This document shows positions 22,259 through 32,325 of a stretch of 32,325 bases of DNA, in pieces. Made by a program: the position numbers and the translations under genes. The DNA lies in NCBI GenBank assembly GCA_009380095.1, contig WHSL01000044.1, forward strand, positions 1 through 32,325, written 5' to 3'. The number at the start of each line of letters is the position of its first letter. The stretch's first letter is position 1. The notes under the pieces are model-generated. The model made no database searches. It saw nothing but the letters and a program-made list of their open reading frames with translations, and was not told where the DNA came from. This DNA is from Streptosporangiales bacterium (GTDB lineage: Bacteria > Actinomycetota > Actinomycetes > Streptosporangiales > Streptosporangiaceae).

Positions 22259-24236
22259 GGCGATCGGAGACCACCCCGCTGCGCGGCGGCGGGACCACGC
22301 CGTTGCCGCCCGCGTAGGCGCGGGCCTGGAGTCCGTACAGCTCGGCGTAGACGCCGTCCTCGGCCATCAGCTCCGCGTGCCCGCCCTGCTCGATGACCCG
22401 GCCCTTGTCCAGCACGTAGATGCGGTCGGCCATCCGCACGCTGGCCAGCCGGTGCGTGATGAGCAGCACGGTGCGCCCCGCGGCGTGCGTGCGGACCGCC
22501 TCGAACAGCGCGTGCTCGGCGCGTGCGTCGAGCGCCGCGGTGGGCTCGTCGCAGACGAGCAGCGGGGCGTCGCGGTACAGCCCGCGGGCCACCGCCATCC
22601 GCTGCCACTGCCCGCCGGACAGCTCGTGCCCGTCCTTGAACCGCCGGTCGAGCAGCGTGTCGAGACCTCCGGGCAGCTCCTCGAGCACCCGGTCGGCCCC
22701 GGCGGAGGTGGTGGCCGTGGCGAGCCGGTCCGCGTCGACGGCGCGGCCCATGGTGATGTTGTCCCGCGCGGTCATCGGCCAGTGCGTGTGGTCCTGCGCG
22801 ATCAGCGCGACGTTGTCCCGCAGCGAGTCCGGCTCGTACGTCCCGTACGGCACGCCGTCGAGCAGCACCTCGCCCTGTTGCGGGGCGTAGAGCCCGGAGA
22901 GGATCTTGGCCAGCGTGCTCTTGCCGGAGCCGTTCTCCCCGACCAGCGCGACGATCTCGCCCGCGGCGACGCGCACCGACACGTCGTGCAGCGACGGCTT
23001 GTCCGCGTCGGGGTAGGTGAAGGTGACGCCCTCGGTGGCGATCTCGGTGAAGCCGCGCGGCGCGGGCCGCCGGCCGCGCCGTTCCCGCAGCCCTCGCGCC
23101 CGTTCGCAGAAGTCCAGGTAGTCGCCGAAGTAGAGCCCGGACTCGTAGCACCGGTTGAGCGAGAAGAGCACCGCCACCAGCGAGCCCTGCCCGGCGCGGA
23201 TCGCCAGCACCGCCGTGCCGGCCACGGCCAGCGGCATGCCCCTGGCGGCGAGCAGCAGCCCGAGGCTGACGTAGACCACGCCGGTGGCGACGCCGGTCAT
23301 CAGGTCGCCCGCCACCCGGGTCCCGGTCTCCCGGCGCGCCAGCCGCAGCTCCAGGTCGCGCTCGTGCGAGGCGATGCGGTCGTACCGGCGGAGCAGGAAG
23401 TCGCGCATCGAGAACGCGCGGACCTCCGCCGCCGGGTCCCGCTCGGCCATCAGGTCGGAGAGGATCCAGCGCCGCCGCCGGCTGGAGGAGAGCTGGAACA
23501 TCAGCATGTACCGCATGCGGGCCGCGCGCAGCGCCGCCCAGCCGTCCGGGATCGCGGCGGCGAGCAGCAGCGGCAGCAGCACCGGGTGCAGCACGCCCAG
23601 GGCACCGGCCGCGGCGGCCACGCCGACCAGGCCGGTGAGGATGTCCACGCAGGTGGAGACGACGGCGGGGGCCTCGTACCGGCCGCGGTCGCGTGCGCGT
23701 TGCATGGAGTCGTGGAAGTCGGAGTCGTCGAACGCGACCAGGTCGACCTCGGTGGTCAGCGCGAACAGCCGCATCTCCACGATCCGGTCGACCTGCGGGC
23801 GGAGCCGCGCCTGCGCCCACCCGGCGATGGCCTGCAGCCCGGCCCGCGCGCCCGCGGCTCCCGCGACGAGCAGCAGCGACGGGATCGCGGCACGCACCCG
23901 GTGCGGGGTGGCGCCGTCGGCGAACAGCGCGGTCAGCACGCCGGTGGTGGCGAGCAGGCCGAAGGCCGTGAAGACCCCGGCCGCGAGGTTGGTGGACACC
24001 ACGATCAGCGTCTCCCGCGGCGAGGCCTCCCAGGCCAGCCGCGCGGCCTGGACGATCAGCCCGGGCAGGCGCCGGGTCAGGCCGCCTATGCCGGTCTTCA
24101 TCACCGTCTCACGGTGCACCCAGTACTTCGAGTTGAGCTCGGCGTCCAGCATGTCGCCCGCGCTCTCGCCGACCCCGGCGCCGTCGGCGGCAGCGGGGGT
24201 CTCGCGCGGCCGTTTCCGTCGTCGTGGCAGTCCCAT
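22227..24236 (-). CDS. ABC exporter, fused membrane and ATPase domains
   Basis: A 669-aa half-transporter. The N-terminal part (about 1-380) holds the membrane segments, for example around IVVSTNLAAGVFTAFGLLAT and MTGVATGVVYVSLGLLLAA. The ATPase domain has Walker A GENGSGKST (near 430), the signature LSGGQWQRMAVAR (near 540), Walker B LLVCDEPTAALD (near 560) and the His-loop LITHRLASV. These fit an ABCB/MsbA-like exporter acting as a dimer. ATG 24236 is preceded by GGAGACGAGG; the frame extends upstream across the divergent promoter region, but homology begins after this start. The C-terminus overlaps the TPR gene. Cargo is unknown. Confidence 0.9.
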   Translation of the reverse strand: MGLPRRRKRPRETPAAADGAGVGESAGDMLDAELNSKYWVHRETVMKTGIGGLTRRLPGLIVQAARLAWEASPRETLIVVSTNLAAGVFTAFGLLATTGVLTALFADGATPHRVRAAIPSLLLVAGAAGARAGLQAIAGWAQARLRPQVDRIVEMRLFALTTEVDLVAFDDSDFHDSMQRARDRGRYEAPAVVSTCVDILTGLVGVAAAAGALGVLHPVLLPLLLAAAIPDGWAALRAARMRYMLMFQLSSSRRRRWILSDLMAERDPAAEVRAFSMRDFLLRRYDRIASHERDLELRLARRETGTRVAGDLMTGVATGVVYVSLGLLLAARGMPLAVAGTAVLAIRAGQGSLVAVLFSLNRCYESGLYFGDYLDFCERARGLRERRGRRPAPRGFTEIATEGVTFTYPDADKPSLHDVSVRVAAGEIVALVGENGSGKSTLAKILSGLYAPQQGEVLLDGVPYGTYEPDSLRDNVALIAQDHTHWPMTARDNITMGRAVDADRLATATTSAGADRVLEELPGGLDTLLDRRFKDGHELSGGQWQRMAVARGLYRDAPLLVCDEPTAALDARAEHALFEAVRTHAAGRTVLLITHRLASVRMADRIYVLDKGRVIEQGGHAELMAEDGVYAELYGLQARAYAGGNGVVPPPRSGVVSDRRGADASGADC

Positions 24237-24326
24237 CCTCGTCTCCGTCCCCTCCGCGATGGACCTTCGGTGATGACAGCATCGCGGCGGACTACGACAG
24301 TTTTGGCGTACGGCGGAAAGCGAGAT

Positions 24327-24386
24327 GATTCTAGAATCCGGCTCTTGACCGGAACGGCCCGAACGGCAAGTGTGCATGGTGCACAC
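24327..24386. promoter_or_regulatory. Cluster of palindromes in the exporter/hydrolase divergent region
   Basis: A perfect 12-bp palindrome GATTCTAGAATC (24327-24338) is followed by TTGACC (24345-24350), a possible -35. Then GTGTGCA (24370-24376) and TGCACAC (24380-24386) form a perfect inverted repeat with a 3-bp centre. A CGATCG pair lies just beyond (24386-24403 region). Two unlike symmetrical sites suggest control of one or both divergent genes. No good -10 pairs with the -35. Confidence 0.5.
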
Positions 24387-24432
24387 GATCGAGCGCGCGA
24401 TCGCGGTGACGTACGGTGCCAGGAGGTCCTTG

Positions 24433-25656
24433 ATGCAGGCAGAGACGGATGCGGTGGCGGCGGGGTTCATCCCCGAGCGGCTGGCCAGGATCGATTCCCA
24501 CTTCGCGAAGTACGTCGAGGACGGCAGGCTCCCCGGCTGGCTGACGATGATCAGCCGCGGCGGGCAACTCGCCCACCTGTCCTGCCACGGCCGGCGGGAC
24601 GCCGAGGCGGAGCTGCCGGTGGAGGAGGACACGCTCTTCCGCATCTACTCGATGACCAAGCCGATCACCTCGGTGGCCGCGCTGATGCTGTACGAGGAGG
24701 GCGCGTTCGAGCTGACCGACCCGGTCGCCGACTTCATCCCCTCCTTCGCCGACATGCGGGTCTTCCGCGGCGGCACCGCGGCCAAGCCGGTCACCGTGCC
24801 CGCCACCGAGCCGGTGCGCATCTGGCACCTGCTCACCCATACCGCCGGACTCACGTACGGGTTCCACTACGTGCACCCGGTCGACGAGATGTACCGGAAG
24901 GCCGGCTTCGAGTGGGGCCAGCCGCGCGACTACGACCTCGCGGGCTGCTGCGACGCGTGGGCGGCGCAGCCGCTGCTGTTCGAGCCGGGCAGCGAGTGGA
25001 ACTACTCGGTGGCGACCGACGTGCTCGGCCGGGTCGTGGAGGTGGCCTCGGGCCAGAGCCTCGCGGACTTCTTCGCGCAGCGGATCCTCGGCCCGCTGAA
25101 GATGACCGACACGACCTTCCAGGTCACCGGCGACGACCTGAACCGGCTCGCCGCGCTGTACGTGCCGGACCCGCAGACCGGGAAGATCCTCCGCAACGAC
25201 GCCGCGGGCAAGGGCATCACCCGTGAGCCGCGGATGCACTCGGGTGGCGGCGGGCTGGCGTCCACCGCGGGAGACTACATGCGGTTCGCCCGGATGCTGC
25301 TGGGCGGCGGCGAGCTCGACGGCGTACGGCTCCTCGGCCGGCGCACCGTCGACTACATGGCCACCAACCACCTGCCGGGCGGCGCCGACCTGGAGTCCTT
25401 CGGCCGCAAGCTGTTCGCCGAGACCCGCTTCGACGGGGTGGGCTTCGGCCTCGGCGTCTCGGTGACCGTGAACCCGGCCGACTACAAGACGATGACCAGC
25501 GTCGGCGAGTTCTCCTGGGGCGGCGCCGCGAGCACCGCCTTCTGGATCGACCCGTCCGAGGACCTCGCCGTCGTCTTCCTCACCCAGCTCCTCCCGTCCA
25601 GCACCCACCCGCTCCGCACCCAGCTCCGCCAGCTCGTCTACCAGGCCCTGGCCTGA
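24433..25656 (+). CDS. Serine hydrolase, class C beta-lactamase family
   Basis: A 407-aa beta-lactamase-fold hydrolase. The catalytic SxxK is Ser73-Met-Thr-Lys76 in YSMTKPIT, and the second Tyr motif is [11 protein letters not shown] with Tyr191. [20 protein letters not shown] and the C-terminal [16 protein letters not shown] match the esterase/EstB-like branch. There is no signal peptide, so it is probably cytoplasmic and an esterase or lactonase, not a resistance enzyme. ATG 24433 has a perfect AGGAGG 6 bp upstream; a longer reading from GTG 24370 falls inside an inverted repeat and is less likely. The substrate is unknown. Confidence 0.9.
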   Translation: MQAETDAVAAGFIPERLARIDSHFAKYVEDGRLPGWLTMISRGGQLAHLSCHGRRDAEAELPVEEDTLFRIYSMTKPITSVAALMLYEEGAFELTDPVADFIPSFADMRVFRGGTAAKPVTVPATEPVRIWHLLTHTAGLTYGFHYVHPVDEMYRKAGFEWGQPRDYDLAGCCDAWAAQPLLFEPGSEWNYSVATDVLGRVVEVASGQSLADFFAQRILGPLKMTDTTFQVTGDDLNRLAALYVPDPQTGKILRNDAAGKGITREPRMHSGGGGLASTAGDYMRFARMLLGGGELDGVRLLGRRTVDYMATNHLPGGADLESFGRKLFAETRFDGVGFGLGVSVTVNPADYKTMTSVGEFSWGGAASTAFWIDPSEDLAVVFLTQLLPSSTHPLRTQLRQLVYQALA

Positions 25657-26438
25657 GCCCCGAGCGGCTCAGCGTTCGCCGTACGCCAGCGTCCGCGCAG
25701 GTGGGCCAGGGAAGCGCCCCAGACCGGCACGCCGAACGCGACGTAGAAGCCGACCGTGGTGAAGTTGACCAGCACCGCGTACAGGTCGGAGCCGGCGAGC
25801 AGCACGAACACGGTGGCGCCCGCGGCGGTGAGCAGGATCGAGGCGACCGGCAGCCGCTCCGGGCCGCGCAGCCGGCGCAGCACCCGCGCGCCGGGCAGCG
25901 CGTCGTCCCGGGCCGACGCCCAGATCACCCGGGACACCGCCGCCTGCACGGCGAGCAGGCTGGCCAGGAAGCCGATCACGAACACCACCAGCATGGGCCG
26001 GCCGATGGCCGGGCCGAAGTGCGCGGCGAGCGTCCCCGCCACCGGGTCGGCGCTCCCGCCGGCCACCACCGCGGACAGGTTCGGCACGGCGAGGATCAGC
26101 GCGGCGCTGGAGTACATCACCACCAGCCCCACCGCCAGCAGCGACAGGATCAGCGCCTTCGGCACCTCACGCTCCGGCCGCTCCACCTCCTCGGCGATGG
26201 ACCCGGCCGCCACGTTGGCCACCGTCCCGACCGCGAGGATGACCAGCGCCGTGCCGGTCGTGGCCGACCGCGAGGGCTCGGCCGCCCCGAGCGCCTCCAG
26301 CAGGAAGCCGGCCGCGCCGTAGGAGAGCGTGGACAGCGCGATCGTGAGCCCCCACATGTACGCCCACGCGGCCAGCCAGCCGGCCCGGGTGCCGAGCGCG
26401 TGCCGGGCCCACTGGTAGACGCTGCCCTCGAACGGCCA
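25638..26438 (-). pseudogene. C-terminal part of an APC-family amino acid permease
   Basis: About 265 residues of a polytopic transporter without its N-terminal 80 or so. It enters at [18 protein letters not shown], typical of the third helix region of actinobacterial permeases. It passes from [15 protein letters not shown] directly to [17 protein letters not shown], where family members have roughly 60 additional residues containing membrane helices, so an internal deletion is likely near 26200-26208. Later helices ([35 protein letters not shown]) look intact. It is in frame with an upstream agmatinase remnant, forming an accidental chimera. It cannot be a working transporter. Its 3' end overlaps the convergent hydrolase gene by 19 bp. 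Confidence 0.75.
25653..25672. terminator. Small stem-loop at a convergent junction
   Basis: CTGAGCC (25653-25659) and GGCTCAG (25666-25672) form a perfect 7-bp stem with a 6-nt loop, beginning at the stop of the hydrolase gene. It may stop transcription from either side but is short and lacks a T-tract. Confidence 0.4.
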
Positions 26439-26798
26439 GCGTCGTCGTCCAGGTCGCGCGGGCGTACAGCGGCCCGCGGATGCCCACGTGCGCGCTCGCG
26501 TCCTTGAGCAGCAGCCCCTCCTCGGCGGCGCGGCGGAACGGGGTGCCGTGCGTGTACGGGCACCGAAGTACGTGTCCCAGGTGTCCAGGTGCGCGTCGAA
26601 GTGCACCAGCGCGACGGGCCCGTACGCGGCCGCCGCGGCGCGCAGCGCGGGCAGCGCCACCGTGTGGTCCCCGCCGATGGACACGGCGCGGGCGCCGCCC
26701 TCGGTGAGGTCGCGCAGCCCATGCTCGATCTGCGTGATCGCCTCGCCGATGTCGAACGGGTTGGCCGGAATGTCGCCCGCGTCCACCACCTGCGTCAT
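26438..26798 (-). pseudogene. Agmatinase (ureohydrolase) fragment, truncated at both ends
   Basis: The open frame starts [20 protein letters not shown] and includes the metal-site motifs [13 protein letters not shown] and [11 protein letters not shown] of the arginase/agmatinase family. Family members have about 80 residues before this point; here the ATG lies 1 bp after the upstream SDR stop, so the N-terminus is gone. After DTYFGA one base is lost in a C-run (near 26557-26561), and the sequence continues in another frame as [19 protein letters not shown] and [11 protein letters not shown] further shift gives DLDDDA, and then the sequence jumps into permease coding at about 26436-26441. The C-terminal metal ligands are absent, so it is inactive. 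Confidence 0.75.
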
Positions 26799-26799
26799 C

Positions 26800-27489
26800 T
26801 CAGATCACCGCCCCGGCGTTGGGGGAGACGACCCTCGCCGCAGGCGAACGTGGCCTCCTCGATCAGGAACGCCGTGGTCAGCGCGATCTCCTCCGGCGCG
26901 GTCAGCCTCCGGGCGGGCAGCGAGGCCAGGTACGCGGGGTCGCGCCACGGCGAGTCCGCGGGCAGCAGCGGCGTGTCGTGGGCCCGGGCGCGACCGCGTT
27001 GACCCGTACGCCGGAGTCCGCCACCTCCACGGCCAGCGACCGGACGAGCCCGATGATCGCGCCCTTGGCCGCCGCGTAGTGCGCCTCGCGGTCGCCGCCG
27101 CCGATGGCCAGCTCCGAGGTCACCGCCACGATCGAGCCCGCGCCGCGGTCCAGCATGCCGGGCAGCGCCGCACGCGCCACGTTGTACAGCCCGCCGAGGT
27201 GCACGCGGAGCATCCGCCGCCAGGCCGGCCAGGTGATCTGCGCCAGCGGCAGCGGCGCGTAGTGCCCTGCCGCGGTGACCACGGCCTCGATCGGGCCGAC
27301 CTCGCGCTCGATCCGCTCGATCGCCGCCGAGGTCTGCGCCGGGTCGGAGACGTCCACGCCGATGCCGTGGCCGGCGGTCTCCGGCGGCCGCAGGTCCGGC
27401 CCGGCGGTCGTCCAGCCCCGCCGGCCCAGCTCGGCGGTGACGGCGGCGCCGATTCCGCCGGCCGCACCGGTCACCAGCGCGACGGGCAT
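26800..27489 (-). pseudogene. SDR-family dehydrogenase with two frameshifts
   Basis: Starts MPVALVTGAAGGIGAAVTAE at ATG 27489, with GGGAGGA just upstream. It keeps TGAAGGIG, the HYAAAKGA Tyr/Lys motif (YAAAK) and RVNAVAPGP. At about 26977-26981 one base is missing: the intact protein would read VAPGPTDTPLL, and the other frame continues LPADSPWRDPAYLASL to ALTTAFLIEEATFACGE. An extra G near 26832-26836 then separates this from the normal family end [10 protein letters not shown] plus stop. Restoring both gives a complete protein of about 229 aa. It headed an SDR-agmatinase-permease operon. The two shifts lie in short G/C runs. Confidence 0.72.
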
Positions 27490-27646
27490 GAGGTCCTCCC
27501 GGTCTTCGTACGGGTGCGGCGAGGCAAGCGCAGGCAGGGCGGCACGGCAATGGCCCCCGGGCGAACGTCGTACGACCGCACGACGCGCGGCCTGCCCCGT
27601 GGTGCGGTCGCACACACCCGGGGGGCGGATAACACGTGGGGGGCGG

Positions 27647-27677
27647 TTGCGGCAATGGGGGAGGTGGGAGTTAGCGT
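27647..27677 (+). promoter_or_regulatory. Possible promoter of thiC
   Basis: TTGCGG (27647-27652) and TAGCGT (27672-27677) are 19 bp apart. A start near 27684 would place the riboswitch at the very 5' end of the message. The spacing is long, so the call is tentative. The rest of 27490-27646 holds the palindrome GTCGTACGAC (27567-27576) and G-rich tracts but no gene. Confidence 0.4.
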
Positions 27678-27691
27678 CGAGCACGACAGAT

Positions 27692-29513
<1,822 letters not shown>

Positions 29514-29527
29514 GTCCTTCCAGAGCC

Positions 29528-29564
29528 GGCCGCGGCCCGTCCCTCCCCGGGACCGGCCGCGGCC
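29528..29564 (+). terminator. GC-rich hairpin terminator after thiC
   Basis: Arms 29528-29543 (GGCCGCGGCCCGTCCC) and 29549-29564 (GGGACCGGCCGCGGCC) pair over 16 bp with one mismatch and a 5-nt TCCCC loop. There is no T-tract. The position, 14 bp after the thiC stop, supports termination. Confidence 0.8.
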
Positions 29565-29598
29565 CGCCTGACCTGCGGCCGGCCCCGGGAGACCGGGC

Positions 29599-29604
29599 TA
29601 TCGT
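29599..29604 (+). promoter_or_regulatory. -10 box for a probable leaderless PucR-gene transcript
   Basis: TATCGT (29599-29604) fits TAnnnT and ends 6 bp before the ATG at 29611. There is no clear ribosome site, so transcription probably begins at the start codon. No -35 match was found. Confidence 0.5.
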
Positions 29605-29610
29605 TCAGGC

Positions 29611-30723
29611 ATGGACGCGGGTATCGGGCACCGCCGCGGCGATCACCGGTCGCCGCTCGGCCCGACCGTGCGCGACCTGCCGGCCGAGCCGCGGTTCCGG
29701 CTGCGGCTGCTGGCCGGTGCCGCCGGGCTGGACCGGCCGGTGCGCTGGGCGCACTCCACGGAACTGCTCGACCCGGGGCCGTACCTGCGCGGACACGAGG
29801 CGGTGCTCACCGTCGGCGCGTCGCTCACCTCACCGAGCAAGTGCGTGGCCTTCGCCCGTGCCTGCCGCGCCAACCGGGCCAGCGCGGTGCTGTACGAGAT
29901 CGGCAACGTCACCCCGCACGTGCCGGCCCCCCTCGTCGAGGCCTGCGAGGAGCTGGGGCTTCCGCTGTTCGAGGTGCCCAAGGACGTGCCGTTCGTGGGG
30001 GTCACCGAGTGGCTGGCGGAGCAGCTCGCCGCGGAGCGCGAGTCCGACCGCGACCGCCGCGAGCTCGGCCGGCTGCTGGAGCTGGTGGCGGACGGGCTGG
30101 CCAGCCCGGAGGCGCTGCGCGGCGGGCCGTCCGGCGCGGACCTGCCGGACCGCCCGGCGACGCTCGCGGTCCCCGCCGGGCACCTGGACGACCTGCCGGT
30201 GCCGCCGGAGGGGTGGCTGGCCGGGGCGGCGGACGAGGTCGCGTACGTCCTCGTGGCCGACCCGGCGCCGCTGCTGGCGCGCTGTGCCGAGCGGGGCATC
30301 CCCTGCGGCACGGCGCCCGCGGCCGGCCTCGACGGGCTGCCCCGCGCGCTGAACGAGGCCCGGCTGGCACTGGACCTGGCCCGGAGATCGGGCGGGGTGG
30401 TGGAGGCGGCCCGGCTGGCCACCTTCCGCGGGCTGCTGGCCCAGCTCGACCCGGACCGGCTCACCCCGTTCGCGGAACGGATGATCAGGCCGCTCGCCGC
30501 GTACGACGCCGGGCACGGGAGCGGGCTGCTGGAGACGCTGCGGGTCTACATCGGGCACGGCGGATCGGTGGCCACCGCGTCGCGCGCGCTCTACCTGCAC
30601 ACCAACTCGCTGCGCCACCGGCTGGCCCGCATCGAGACGCTCACCGGCGCCAACCCCCTGGACTTTGAGGACCGCATCCCCTTCGCCATCGCCCTCACCG
30701 CCTGGCCCGACCCGCCGCGCTAG
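29611..30723 (+). CDS. PucR-family transcriptional regulator
   Basis: A 370-aa regulator. The N-terminal PucR domain covers about residues 20-140 (RDLPAEPRFRLRLLAGAAGL, VRWAHSTELLDPGPYLRGHE, LGLPLFEVPKDVPFVGVTEW). A variable GGDEF-related middle region follows. The C-terminal helix-turn-helix of the PucR/CdaR type is LETLRVYIGHGGSVATASRA with LYLHTNSLRHRLARIETLTG. Relatives control purine catabolism, amino acid or polyamine use. No purine genes are nearby; the collapsed SDR-agmatinase-permease locus lies 2.8 kb upstream and could have been a target, which is speculation. It is convergent with the gene at the right edge. Confidence 0.9.
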   Translation: MDAGIGHRRGDHRSPLGPTVRDLPAEPRFRLRLLAGAAGLDRPVRWAHSTELLDPGPYLRGHEAVLTVGASLTSPSKCVAFARACRANRASAVLYEIGNVTPHVPAPLVEACEELGLPLFEVPKDVPFVGVTEWLAEQLAAERESDRDRRELGRLLELVADGLASPEALRGGPSGADLPDRPATLAVPAGHLDDLPVPPEGWLAGAADEVAYVLVADPAPLLARCAERGIPCGTAPAAGLDGLPRALNEARLALDLARRSGGVVEAARLATFRGLLAQLDPDRLTPFAERMIRPLAAYDAGHGSGLLETLRVYIGHGGSVATASRALYLHTNSLRHRLARIETLTGANPLDFEDRIPFAIALTAWPDPPR

Positions 30724-30732
30724 CCGCCGGGC

Positions 30733-30756
30733 CGGGCTCGGGCTCGGGCTCGGGCT
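30733..30756. repeat. Four tandem copies of a hexanucleotide
   Basis: CGGGCT is repeated exactly four times in the 36-bp gap between two convergent genes. It is a slippage-prone microsatellite. Read past the minus-strand gene's stop in another frame it would give a Pro-Glu run, but it is not part of a supported coding region. Confidence 0.9.
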
Positions 30757-30759
30757 CGA

Positions 30760-32325
30760 TCAGAGGTCGATGCGGTAGGCGAAGTCCCCGCCGTCCGGCG
30801 CGACGATCTCCACGCAGTCGGTGACGGCGCGGTGCAGCCGCAGGTGGCCGGCCGGGTCGGAGTCGAGGGTGGCGAGCGTGGCGGGGGTGAACGAGCAGCC
30901 GCCGTCCAGCCGTACCACCGTCCGGCCGCCGGAGGGGTTCGCCACCGCGAACGTCGCGTCGTCCATGGCCTCCCGGGTGAGCCGCTCGCCGTACATCACC
31001 CCGCGCCACAGGTCGAGGCAGAACTCGTTGGCGACGACGTGGCCGGGGGCTGTGTCCTCGTACGCGACGTGCAGCGTGCCGCCGGTCAGCCGGATGCGCT
31101 TGGCGAACGGCGCATGGCCGTGCCACACGATGCCTGGCTCGCCGGCCTGCTTGGCCCGCCGGTCCTCCTCCAGCAGCGCGCGGAACTCGCCGAGGGAGAG
31201 CGTGCCGGGCGGCGGCGCGGTGCGCTCGTACGTCCACCGCACCTCCTCCGATCCGCTCGGCCGCGTACGCGTTGAAGTTGTCCGGGTAGTAGCAGTCGAG
31301 CTCCCGCATGACCGTGCTCTTCGGGTTGTACTTGCGGCCGATCAGCCCACGGCTCTCCCGGACGTCGCAGGCGATGTACGCGTGGTTCGGCGTGTACACG
31401 GTGTTCTGCAGCACCTCGCCGTCGCAGAGCACATTCTCCCCCGCCACCCGATCCCCGGTGAGGAACTGGTAGCACTTGAAGGTGCCGCTCACGCAGATCG
31501 GCCGGCCCTCGCGCAGCACGAACACGTGCGTCACCCGGCCGCCGTTGCGGTCCATCACGACGAGCGCACGCTCGTTGTAGAGCAGCACGTTGGGCAGTGG
31601 GTCCTGGTCCCAGTGCCGGCCGGTCGGGTCGATGGCGCCGGTCAGCGCCGGGCGACTCTCCCCGGGGCGCGGCGCGAACGCCATGGCCTGCACGGTCTCC
31701 ACCACCGGCCCGTCGTCGCAGTACGCGGCCGGCGCCGTGACGGATCGCGCCCACTGCGCCCACACCGAGGCGTTCAGGTACACGTGCGCGTTGCGGGTCT
31801 GTAGCGACGCGGCGAGGACGAAGTCCTCGGGCTCCACCACGTCGGCGCGCTCGTTGGCGTCCAGCCCGCCGAGCCGCTCCAGCGGCTGCTTGTTCCACTG
31901 GGACTCGTGCAGCGACATGGCGAGCGCCATCCGGGCCAGGTCGTACAGCTCGTTGCGGTACTCCTGCGGCCAGTCCACGATCGCGTACTCGGCGCGCTGG
32001 GAGATCTCCTCGAGCGACCGGCCCAGCCAGATCGCGGGGAAGCCCTTCCAGTTGTCGTACCAGGCGTCGAAGTGCAGCGACTTCCCGTACTGGTCCAGGG
32101 TGAGCACCCCGCCCGGGTCCACCGCCGGACACGTCGCGGTGCGGATGTCGATGGTGCCCACGGAGTCCCGATCCGGGTCGAGGCCGTTGTCCGTGACCGC
32201 CTCGATCCACGGGTGCGCGGCGATCCACTCCAGCGAGGCGCGGAACTTGTCGTTGTACTCGATCTCGCTGCCGGAGTAGTCGCCGTCGAACCAGCCGTTG
32301 CCGGAGGCCTTGTCCGCGTCGTCGC
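30760..32325 (-). pseudogene. 3' part of a large, possibly GH57-like protein, frameshifted and cut by the window edge
   Basis: The minus-strand frame is open from the right edge (NGWFDGDYSGSEIEYNDKF, WIAAHPWIEAVTDNGLDP) through FDAWYDNWKGFPAIWLGRSL, LAMSLHESQWNKQPLE, RNAHVYLNASVWAQWA, DPLPNVLLYNERALVVMDR and CYYPDNFNAYAAERI. It shifts frame at about 31241-31252 and continues VRWTYERTAPPPGTLSLGEF to VAPDGGDFAYRIDL. Restoring one base gives a continuous protein of at least 520 aa. The arrangement recalls C-terminal halves of large secreted actinobacterial proteins annotated as glycoside-hydrolase-like, but I hold that loosely. The 5' end lies outside the window. Mutation and sequencing error are both possible causes of the shift. 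Confidence 0.65.

Noticed and set aside
21372-25226. A 1284-codon plus-strand frame across the TPR and ABC genes
   Set aside because: Shadow of the minus-strand exporter, which has complete Walker A, signature and Walker B motifs; the long frame has none.
29526-29566. Direct repeat CCGGCCGCGGCCCG after thiC
   Set aside because: The repeated units are self-complementary and are the two arms of the terminator hairpin, not an independent repeat.

Overview
The window is very GC-rich, densely packed DNA with strong third-position GC, GTG starts, GC-rich terminators without T-tracts and several likely leaderless promoters. Together with MEDS-STAS, PucR and CYP157-like P450 genes this points to an actinomycete chromosome, most likely a Streptosporangiales-type genus. 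The order-level guess is inference, not something read directly.

Layout. (1) 1-7233 is a plus-strand fatty-acid/acyl-CoA operon: two acyl-CoA dehydrogenases that look like the halves of a heteromer, an acyl-CoA ligase, an APH-fold phosphotransferase, a third dehydrogenase of ACAD10/11 type, and a terminal TetR repressor. A promoter with a 20-bp palindrome over the expected start point precedes it. (2) 7226-13372 is bracketed by two copies of a 67-bp palindromic element in opposite orientation. It holds a conventional P450 (minus), a second acyl-CoA ligase with its own promoter and operator-like palindrome, and a tandem pair of CYP157-like P450s lacking the EXXR motif. (3) 13374-13882 is a frameshifted remnant of an M14-type peptidase C-terminus. 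(4) 14025-17114 carries an NB-ARC/TPR ATPase without a DNA-binding domain and a MEDS-STAS protein. (5) 17172-19021 is a second phosphotransferase coupled to an SDR. (6) 19032-21017 holds an S4 RNA-binding protein divergent from a PLP-dependent amino acid decarboxylase. (7) 21036-25656 holds an ABC exporter with a frameshifted TPR gene, divergent from a class C beta-lactamase-family hydrolase. (8) 25638-27489 is a collapsed SDR-agmatinase-permease operon, with frameshifts and junctions that fuse agmatinase and permease pieces. (9) 27647-30723 is a TPP riboswitch with thiC, a terminator, and a PucR regulator. (10) 30760 to the right edge is the frameshifted 3' part of a large protein that may be glycoside-hydrolase-like.

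The coherent theme is acyl-CoA chemistry: ligases activate acids, the phosphotransferase/ACAD11-like pair may handle hydroxyacyl-CoAs, dehydrogenases and an SDR do the oxidations, and P450s may supply hydroxylated substrates. The most notable items are the paired palindromic element, the EXXR-less P450 pair away from a conservon, the kinase-plus-ACAD11-like module, and the collapsed polyamine locus. Several frameshifts lie in G/C runs, so sequencing error must be excluded before they are read as decay.
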